64,000 nucleotides of DNA from Aedes albopictus (taxonomy: Eukaryota; Arthropoda; Insecta; Diptera; Culicidae). The notes below the pieces were generated by a model. The model did no database searches. It saw nothing but the letters and a program-made list of their open reading frames with translations, and had not been told where the DNA came from. How positions within the stretch are numbered: position 1 is the first letter of the stretch; each line of letters begins with the position of its first letter. This document shows positions 56,569 through 64,000 of this stretch, in pieces. The stretch covers positions 293,490,256 through 293,554,255 of the forward strand of contig NC_085138.1 in the NCBI RefSeq assembly GCF_035046485.1. The letters run 5' to 3'. The position numbers and the translations under genes were made by a program.

Positions 56569-59145
56569 ATGCAGGAATTCCTTCGGAAATTCTTGGAGGA
56601 ATGTCTTCCAAAATTCCTGAGGGTATTCCTTCGGAAATACCTGGAGGAATTCCTTTGGAAGTTCCTGAAGCAATTCCATCCAAAATTCCTAGAGGAATCC
56701 CTTCGTAAATTCCTGGAAGAATTCCTTCGGAAATTCCTTGGGCAGTTCCTTGGGAAAATCTTGGATGAATACCTTCGGAGATTCCTAGAGGAATTCTTTC
56801 AGAAATCCATAGAGAAATTCGTGAGGAAATTTTAAGGTGAATTCCTTACGAAATTCCTGGACAAAATAATTCCAAACTTCCTGGAGGAATGCTTTTGAAA
56901 ATTCCTAGAGGAATTCCTTCGGAAATTGCTGGACGAATTTCATTGAAAATTCCTGGAGGAATTCCTTCGGAAAGTCCTGGAGGAATTCCTTCGGAAAGTC
57001 ATGGAGGATTTTTTTCGGAAATACTTTTTGGATTTTTTTTGGAAATTCTTGCAGGAATTCCTTCGGAAATTCCTAGCGGAATTCCTGGAGGAATTCCTTC
57101 GGAAATTCCAGGAGGAATTCCTTCGGAAATTCCTGGAGGAATTCTTTCAGAAATTTCGGGAGGAATTCCTTCGGAAATTGCTGGACGAATTCCTTTGGAA
57201 TTTTTGGAATTCCTGGAGGAATTCTTTCGGAAATTCCGGGAGGAATGCCTTCGGAAATTGTTGGACGAATTTCATTGGGAATTCCTGCAATAATTTCTTC
57301 GGCAATTACTGGAGGAATTCCTTCGGAAATTGCTGGACGAATTCTTTTGGAAATTCCTGGAGGAATTCCTTCGGAAATTCCTGGAGGAATTCCTTCAGAA
57401 ATTCCTGGAGGATTTTTTTTTGGAAATTCTTTTTAGATGTGTTTTGGAAATTCCTGGAGGAATACCGTCGGAAATTCCTAGCAGAATTCCTTCGGAAAAT
57501 CCTGTAGGAATTCTTTCGGAAATTCCGGAAGGAATTCCTTCGGGAATTCCATTAGGAATTCCTTCAAAAAATTCCTGGAAGAATTCTTTCAGAAATTTCG
57601 GGAGGAATTCCTTTGGAGATTCCCCGAGGAATTCATTCGGAAATTCCAGGAGAAATTCCTTTAGGAATTCCTGGAGGAATTCTTTCGTAAATTCCTGAAG
57701 GAATTCCATCGGAAATTGCTGGATGAATTCCATTGGAAATTCCTGGAGGAATTCCTTCCAAAATTCTTGGAGGAATCCCTTCGCAAAATCCTGGAAGAAT
57801 TTCTTCAGAAATTTCTGGAGAAATCCCATCGGAAATTCCTGAAGGGCTTCGTTTGGAAATTACTGGAGGAATTCCATCGAAAACTCCTTAGCGAGGTCCT
57901 TCGAAAAATCTTGGATGAATACTTTCGGAAATTTCAGAAAGAATTCTTTCAGAAATTCCGGGAGAAATTCCTTTCGGAAATAGCTGGACGAATTCCTTTG
58001 GAGATTCCTGGAGGAATTCATTCGGAAATTCCAGAAGGAATTTCTTTAGGAATTCCTGGAGGAATTCTTTCGAAAATTCTGGGAGGAATTGCTTCGGAAA
58101 TTCCTGAAGCAATTCCTTCAAAAAATCCTGGAGGAATTCCTTAAAAAATTCCAGAAGGAATTCCTTACAAAGTTCTTGGAGGAATCCCTTCGCGAATTCC
58201 TGGAAGAATTCTTTCGGAAATTCCTGAAGGAATTCCTTCGGAAATTCCTGAAGGAATTTGTTCGGAAATTCCTGAAGGAATTCCTCCGGAAATTTCTGGA
58301 GGAATTCTTTCCGAAATCTATAAAGAAATTCCTGAGAAAATCCTTGGATGAATTCCTTAGGACATTCCTGAAAAAAAAAATCAATCTAAACTTCTTAGAG
58401 GAATGCTTTTTATGATTCCTGGAGGAATTCCTTCGGAAATTACTGGACGAATTCCTTTGGAAATTCCAGGAGGAATTCCTTCGCAAATTGCTGGGATAAT
58501 TTCTTGGGAAATTACTGGAAGAATTCCTTCGGAAATTCCTGGAGGTATTCTTTCGGAAATTCCTGGAGGAATTCCTTCAGAAATTCCTGGAGGTATTCCT
58601 TCCGAAATTCCTGGAGAATTTTTTTCGGAAAGTCTTTTTGGATTTTATTTTTGGAAATTCCAAGAGGAATTCCCTCGAAAATTCATGGAGGAATTCCTTT
58701 ACAAATTCCGTTAGGAATTCCTTCAAAAATTCCTGGAGGATTTTTTTCGGAAATTCCGGGAGGAATTCCTTCGGAAATTGCTGGACGAATTCGTTTGAAG
58801 ATTCATGGAGGAATTCCTTTGGAAATTCCTGCAGGAATTCTTTCGGAAATTCTTAGGGGAATTTCTTCGGAAATTCCTGGAGAAATCCCTCCGGAATCTC
58901 TTGGATGCATTCCTTCTGAAATTCGTGGAGCAATTATTTCGGAAATTTCTGGAGGAATTCCTTCGGAAATTCTTGGAGCAATTTCTTTGAAAATTCCCAG
59001 AGGAATTCCTGGAGGAACTCTTTTGGAAATTCCTGAAGGATTTTTTTTTGAAATTCCAGGAAGAATTCCTTCAGAAATTCCAGGAGAAATTCTGTCGGAA
59101 ATTCCTGGAGAAATTACTTTGGAAATTTCCAAAGGAATTTCTCCA
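56569..59145 (+). repeat. 24-bp repeat array, plus-orientation arm
   Basis: Consensus GGAATTCCTTCGGAAATTCC plus TGGA, best preserved at 56900-57500 and 58420-58700. Each 24-bp unit is two 12-bp halves around the palindrome GGAATTCC. Because 24 is a multiple of 3, frames stay open over hundreds of bases (58504-59148, 57001-57507 plus; 57395-57829, 58118-58486 minus). Confidence 0.95.
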
Positions 59146-61900
59146 TGAATTTCCGATGTAATTCCACCAGGAATTTTGCGAAGAAATTCCTTCAGGATTT
59201 TCCGAATGAACTCCTCCATGTATTTCCGAGAGAATTCTTCCAGGAATTTCCGTGGCAATTCTTCCAGGAATTTTCGAAGGAAACCCTCCAGGAACTTCCG
59301 GAGGAATTCCTCCAGGAAATTTCGCAAAAATTCCTCCACAAATTTCTGGAGGAATTACTCTAGGAATTTCCGGAGGAATTCCTCCACGAATTTCCGAAGG
59401 AATTCTTTCAGGAATTTTCAAGGGAATTTCTCTTGGAATTTTCAAAGGATTTCCTCCTGGAATTTACGAAGGAATTCCTTCATGAATGTCCGAATAAATT
59501 CCTCCAGGAATTTCGCCAAGGAATTTCTAAAGGATTTTCCGAAGGAATGCCTCCATGAATTTCCGAAGGAATTCCTCCAGAAATTTTCCGACGGAATTCC
59601 TCTACGAATTTCCGAAGAAATTCCTCGAGGAATTTCCGGAGGAATTCCTCCAAGAATTTCCGAAGAAGTTCTTCTTGGAATTTTCAAAGGAATCCCTCTT
59701 GGAATTTTTAAAGGATGTCCTCCTGGAATTTCCGAAGGAATTCCTCCATGAATGTCCGAAGGAATTCCTCCATAAATTTTCGAATGAATTCCTCCAGGAA
59801 TTTTGCGAAGGAATTCCAACATTAATTTCTAGGAAATACCGAAGGAATTCCTCCAGGAATTTTGCGAAGGAAATCCTAAAGCTTTTTACGAAGGAGTTCC
59901 TCCATGAATTTCCGAAGGAATTGCTCCCGAAATTTTCCGAAAGAATTCATTCACGAATTTCTGAAGAAAATCCTCCACGAATTTTCAAAGGAATTCCTCC
60001 AGGAATTTCCTGAGAAATTCCTCCATGAATTTCCAGATGAATTTCTTCAAAAATTTCCGGAGGAAATCCTCCAGGAATTTCCGAAGGAGATCCTTCCAGA
60101 AATTTCAGGAAGGAATTTCTCAAGGTATTTCCGAAGGAATTACTCCAGGAATTTCCGAAGGTAATCTTCCACGAATTCTCGAAGAAATTCCTCCAAGAAT
60201 TTCCGAGGGAATTCCTCCAGGATTTTCCTGAAGAATTCCTCCATGAGTTTCCGGAGGAGTTTGCCCAGGAATTTCCGTAGGAATTCCTCCAGAAATTTTT
60301 AAAGGAATTTCTCCTGGAATTTTCAAAGTAAGTATTTTCTCCTAAATTTCCGAAGGAACTCCTCTACGAATTTCCAAAGAAATCCCTCTCGGAATTTCTA
60401 AAGAAATTTCTTATGGATTTGCCTTGAAATACCTCCAAAAATTTCCGAATGAATTCCTCCAAAAATTTTTGACGGTTGTCCTCAAAAAATTTCCTTAGGA
60501 TTTTCTCATACAATCCCCAAACGTGTTTCTGAAGGAATGTTTGAATAAGTTTCTCAAGTTTTCGTAGGTGTTTCGCAATACATATTTGAAGGAATTTCTT
60601 GAGGAATTTCCGAAGACACTTCTCAAGGATCTTTCACTGGAATTCCTTGAGGAATTTCGTAAAGATTTATAAAAAAAACCGAAAAAACCCCCAATGAACT
60701 TATCAAACAATTTCTCACGAAATTTCCGAAGGTACTCCATAAGACATTTCAGACATATGTCAAAAAAATTTCCAAACGAACTCCTTTAACAATTTCCAAA
60801 TTTTCCTTATCAAGGCATTTTTAAAGGATTTCTTCAAAGAATTTCTGAATGAGTTCCTCTAGGAAATAAAAAATCACAAAATGCATTTCTTCAGGAATTT
60901 CCGAAACATTTTTTCAAGGAAGTTTTGAAAGATTTTCAAAGAAATTCCTTATGGAATTTCAGAAGGGATATCTCATGAGACTTTTAGTGGATTTTTTTCA
61001 ACATTTTCGAAAGAATTGCTTCAGGAATTTGGGAAGGAATTTTAACAGACATTTCCGGATGAATTCCTCCAAAAATTTTTGAAGGTATTTCTCAAGGAAT
61101 TTTCGGAGGTATTCCTCACGAAAACTCCGAAGGAGTTCCTCAAGGAATATTTGAAATCTATTTCAAAGAAATTCCTCAAGGAATGCTCGACGAATCTTCT
61201 AAAGGAAATCGTAGAAGAACTATCGAAGGAATGTCTTATAGAATTTCTCAAGGAGCTTTAGAAATGAAGGAATTCCTCAAGAAATTTCTGAAGAATTTGT
61301 CAAGAAATTTCCGGTGGAATTCCTCAAGGATTTTCGAAATAAATTCCTGAAATAATTTTTTAATTGATTCCTTTAAAAATTTCCGAATACATTCCTCTAG
61401 CAACTTCCAAAGATATTCCTCCAGGAATTTCCAAAGGAATTCCTTTAGAAATTTTCATAGATTTTTTTCCGATAATTCCGAAGGAATTCATTAAAGGATT
61501 TTTCGAAGAAATTTCATCTCAAAGAAGGGAATCTTAGTTTGATTGGAATTTTTGAAAGAATTTCCGGAGAAATTCTTAAAGTATTTTCTGGAGCTTCTCA
61601 AACGGATTTCTGGTGGAATTAAGAATGATATTTGTAAAAAAAATTACTTGGGAAATTCACCATGCATTCTGGTGATTCTGGATGAATTATTGAAGAAATT
61701 TCTGAAGGTATTCCCAACGGAATTACTGCAAGTTTTCCGAAGGTAATTTCTGCTGGAATATCTACATTAAAATAACCTGGAAAAATATTTAAGAAATTTC
61801 TGGAGAAACTGCTGGATAAATTCAAATTCAAGATGGCATTTGTTAAGAAATTCCTGAAGCAATATCTTGAGGAATTCCGCAGGATTATAATCATATATGA
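59146..61900 (-). repeat. 24-bp repeat array, minus-orientation arm
   Basis: Consensus TCCAGGAATTTCCGAAGGAA plus TTCC, the reverse complement of the left arm. It is regular to about 60320 and then increasingly degenerate (60320-61740). The last 160 bp (61740-61900) return to plus-like words. Open frames such as 59176-59751 and 58803-59339 are by-products. Confidence 0.9.
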
Positions 61901-62021
61901 TTCTTCCATTGAACAATTCCTGTCAATCACCCATATTTCATACTTCACTTTTATTTTTTTTAAATGATGAAATATTTGAACTCCTTGTTACTGCAAAGTG
62001 GTTTTCAGTGTAAGGGTGCTC

Positions 62022-62045
62022 GCCTTCCCCCCCCCCCCCCCCCCC
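62022..62045. repeat. C-run next to the right transposon end
   Basis: About 20 C just inside the right terminal inverted repeat, mirroring the G-run at the left end. Confidence 0.85.
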
Positions 62046-62079
62046 TGGCCGAAAAGCTGGCTACGCCCTTGCTATTTTG

Positions 62080-63684
62080 TCTGGTTTTGTCATTCTATCC
62101 TTATAGTTCTATCGAAGTATAACCAAGTCGTAAGAGACACTTGGCAAACATCCAGATCTTGAACCGATACCTTCTATTCTGATATCGAGTACAGAAACAC
62201 CTCATAGAAGCATTCCTCTTCAATACAGCCGCTTCATACTCCCCCAAGGCGAACCAAATCGGAATCGGTCAACGGGGGTTGGCTGCCGGAGAAAATATCC
62301 TTTTTTTTTTTTTTATGAAAATCAATATTTGTTTCTAAATATTTTATTCCATTTTCGGACTATCCACGGAAGAACCGGGTCCAAACTTTCCACCTGTTTT
62401 CTTTCGGTCTCGGTCTCGACTCGAGCAGCATGCATTCTGATGAAGGAGCATAAACCGAAGAGCACTCACTCTAGAGGAGTGAACCGTTTGTATAAATATT
62501 GTGTCGTACCCCAACAACGTCGCATCAGTCGATCCCACGCAGAATATCGCTCCGAGAAAGAAGAAAGGTCCTCCTTGTTGCATTGGGGGGGAGGATAAGA
62601 GCAAACATAACCGAGAGGCAAACGGCACGAGGGATGCAAACGAGCCAGCTGGTTTGGTCGTCTGCTTCTCCGGACGAGTAGGAGGATGGACCATTTATAT
62701 AAAGTAGATTTTCAATTACAAATTGCTTTGCTGGAATTTGTTCTGCTCGCTCGGCTGCGAGTAGTGAGTGGGTGGATCGGTGGACTGCGGCACGCAGACA
62801 TTCATGCAAAGCAGTTACATATTTGGCTCTACGACAGAAACAGATGTCTCGCTGCGGCGGTGCGGTGCGGTAACGGAGAATTTGCGATGCTGGGGAATAT
62901 GTAGACGTCTGGGAGATGGTGCGCAGCAGGGGGGCTGGGAGGTGAAAAATGGCAAGATTTAAGTTCTTGTACAGAAAACGTAAATCAATATTGATGGATT
63001 GGTTTGCAATCGACCATTTGTTTGAACAAGATTAAAGGTTTCTTGCGTAGTAAACTTGGATGTGAGGAAAGTAAATAATGTTGACTTAAGCACTAAATTG
63101 GACTCAAGGAGCAATAATTTGAGATTATTATGTTGGAGTGTGCAACAGTCACCTGAATTGATATGCCGGTGAATTATGTATGTTTACACTTTCTACACTG
63201 ACAACGCACAGTCAGTGATAATCTTGTAAATTGATGGTTTGGAGAATCACTCCACTTTTATCTACTGGGAAGCTATAAAAACAAACTACTGCGCCTCAAA
63301 GTTTGTAATGCTGTTTCCACTTCTATTTTGTCGACCGAGAAGCAATTATTCTTATCTATTGTTATTCCAGACGATAAAGGAGTCGATGTCCACTTATTCA
63401 AATTTCGTGGAGCTGTCGTTCAAAATAAAAATGAACGGTTTCGATTAGGACTGGAACTATTAAATCAATAATTTATAAAAATTTTCATATGTAGAAGAAT
63501 ATGTGACGAGATGCTCAAGAAATTTTATTATAAACTATTGAACAATATTTTAAAATCCAAGCATTTAGTTGACAATCTTGTTTTAATGCATTTTTTTCTT
63601 TCTTATTTTCAGGTAATATATAACCGTTCTTATTGAGAGTGCAGATGCCCATGATTCTTGGAGAGGTTTGATATACTTAGGTAT
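62080..63684. other. Complex sequence with balanced base composition, gene not identified
   Basis: 62340-62950 is the least AT-rich part of the right end, with overlapping short frames on both strands (for example 62344-62694 minus, 62329-62598 plus) but no domain. 62960-63684 is AT-rich; TTTCTTTCTTATTTTCAG near 63595-63612 resembles a splice acceptor. It may flank or belong to a host gene outside the window. Confidence 0.35.
62491..62530 (+). promoter_or_regulatory. Weak TATA plus initiator candidate
   Basis: TATAAATA at 62491-62498 is followed by TCAGTC (arthropod initiator-like) at 62525-62530. The spacing of 36 bases is a little longer than the usual 30-31. No downstream coding frame supports it. 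Confidence 0.25.
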
Positions 63685-63696
63685 TATTTAGGGTAA

Positions 63697-63748
63697 CAAT
63701 AGATCTTAAAACAGGTCGCAGTGACAGACCCGAACAGGAATAAAACAA
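63697..63748 (+). mobile_element. 52-bp LINE 3' tail insertion
   Basis: TATTTAGGGTAA is duplicated at 63685-63696 and 63749-63760. The insert contains CAGGTCGCAGTGACAGACCC and ends in AATAAAACAA, matching the 3' end of the LINE at 37446-37917. A strongly 5'-truncated copy. Confidence 0.75.
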
Positions 63749-63754
63749 TATTTA

Positions 63755-63973
63755 GGGTAAGTGTACAAGTTATGGTCATAGTGGTTCCCAATTTGGCCGT
63801 AGTGAAAATTTAGAAATTTTTCAAGCTTTGACCTATTATAAACGATTAAGTAACAAAAATTTAAACGTACCTTGTCATTAAAACCCTTGGAATGATGCAA
63901 AATTTCGAATCATCTCAAATAACCTTCATGGCAAAAGAGAGAACCACTATGGCGATAACTGGTACACTCATCC
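63755..63973. mobile_element. TA-flanked MITE, 219 bp
   Basis: 33-bp inverted ends starting GGGTAAGTGTACAAGTTATG on the left, with five mismatches, flanked by TA (63753-63754, 63974-63975). The LINE tail landed in its first bases, so the true left end is now duplicated at 63691. Confidence 0.75.
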
Positions 63974-64000
63974 TAGATATCATAAGACAGGCTCTGGAAA

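Larger units (their letters stand above)
56395..62071. mobile_element. 5.68-kb hAT-ended foldback element with 24-bp-repeat arms
   Basis: CAAGGGCGTAGCCAG is a perfect 15-bp terminal inverted repeat (56395-56409, 62057-62071). CTATTTTG is perfectly duplicated at 56387-56394 and 62072-62079. An 8-bp duplication with CA...TG ends fits the hAT superfamily. Runs of G or C lie just inside both ends (56411-56462, 62025-62045). The body is a plus-orientation 24-bp-repeat arm to about 59145 and a minus-orientation arm after it. No transposase frame, so mobilisation in trans is inferred. Confidence 0.9.

Noticed and set aside
56569..61261. Many long open frames (up to 214 codons) in the 24-bp arrays as repetitive protein genes
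   Set aside because: They occur in all six frames because the unit has no stop and a length divisible by 3. There are no start contexts, splice sites or frame preference.
62329..62962. Cluster of overlapping 60-116-codon frames as genes
   Set aside because: They overlap on both strands and have no recognisable domain or repeatable start context.

Overview
The window looks like intergenic heterochromatin-like DNA from a culicine mosquito, most probably Aedes. This is inferred from a tRNA-derived SINE of the Feilai type (51623-51902), RTE-type and RNase H-bearing non-LTR retrotransposons, Helitrons with the usual insect termini, and a very dense load of MITEs. I find no convincing host protein-coding gene, rRNA or tRNA gene. 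The only long coding frames belong to transposable elements.

Layout. 24-3261: a full-length RTE-type LINE with an open endonuclease plus reverse transcriptase frame. 3262-8580: degenerate arrays of a roughly 24-bp GGAATTCC-rich repeat, interrupted by a 1.27-kb TA-flanked inverted-repeat element and a MITE with CCCGAG ends, and followed by a SINE fragment. 9629-11246: a 23-bp minisatellite of about 65-70 units. 11247-13710: complex sequence with no recognised gene. 13711-18905: old tandem repeats surrounding a truncated Ty3/Gypsy element on the minus strand. 18680-22534: a 5'-truncated RNase H-bearing LINE exactly flanked by two 378-bp direct repeats. 22600-26160: MITEs and more 24-bp-type arrays. 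26165-28215: a ~152-bp satellite split by a LINE-derived non-autonomous insert. 28216-31240: ~310-bp tandem repeats, a hairpin and a TAA microsatellite. 31242-34139: nested MITEs with CCCGAG ends. 35216-46664: a run of TA-flanked inverted-repeat elements, a LINE 3' fragment, two head-to-tail Helitrons and a 1.59-kb palindrome. 47040-49532: a short LTR retrotransposon inside a MITE. 49545-52680: 24-bp-type arrays, a near-perfect palindrome with hAT-type ends and the SINE. 52773-54750: three elements nested inside each other. 56395-62071: a 5.68-kb element with hAT-type ends (15-bp perfect terminal inverted repeat, 8-bp target duplication) whose body is two opposed 24-bp-repeat arms. 62080-64000: complex sequence with a weak promoter candidate and one more MITE.

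Nothing here acts as a pathway. The logic is insertion history: arrays and MITEs serve as targets for later elements, and target-site duplications give the order of events. The strongest unusual signals are (i) the hAT-ended foldback element with 24-bp-repeat arms, whose repeat unit is open in all six frames, (ii) the 378-bp duplication that exactly flanks a LINE, and (iii) a MITE family with 2-bp duplications that has inserted into itself. All alignments were done by eye.
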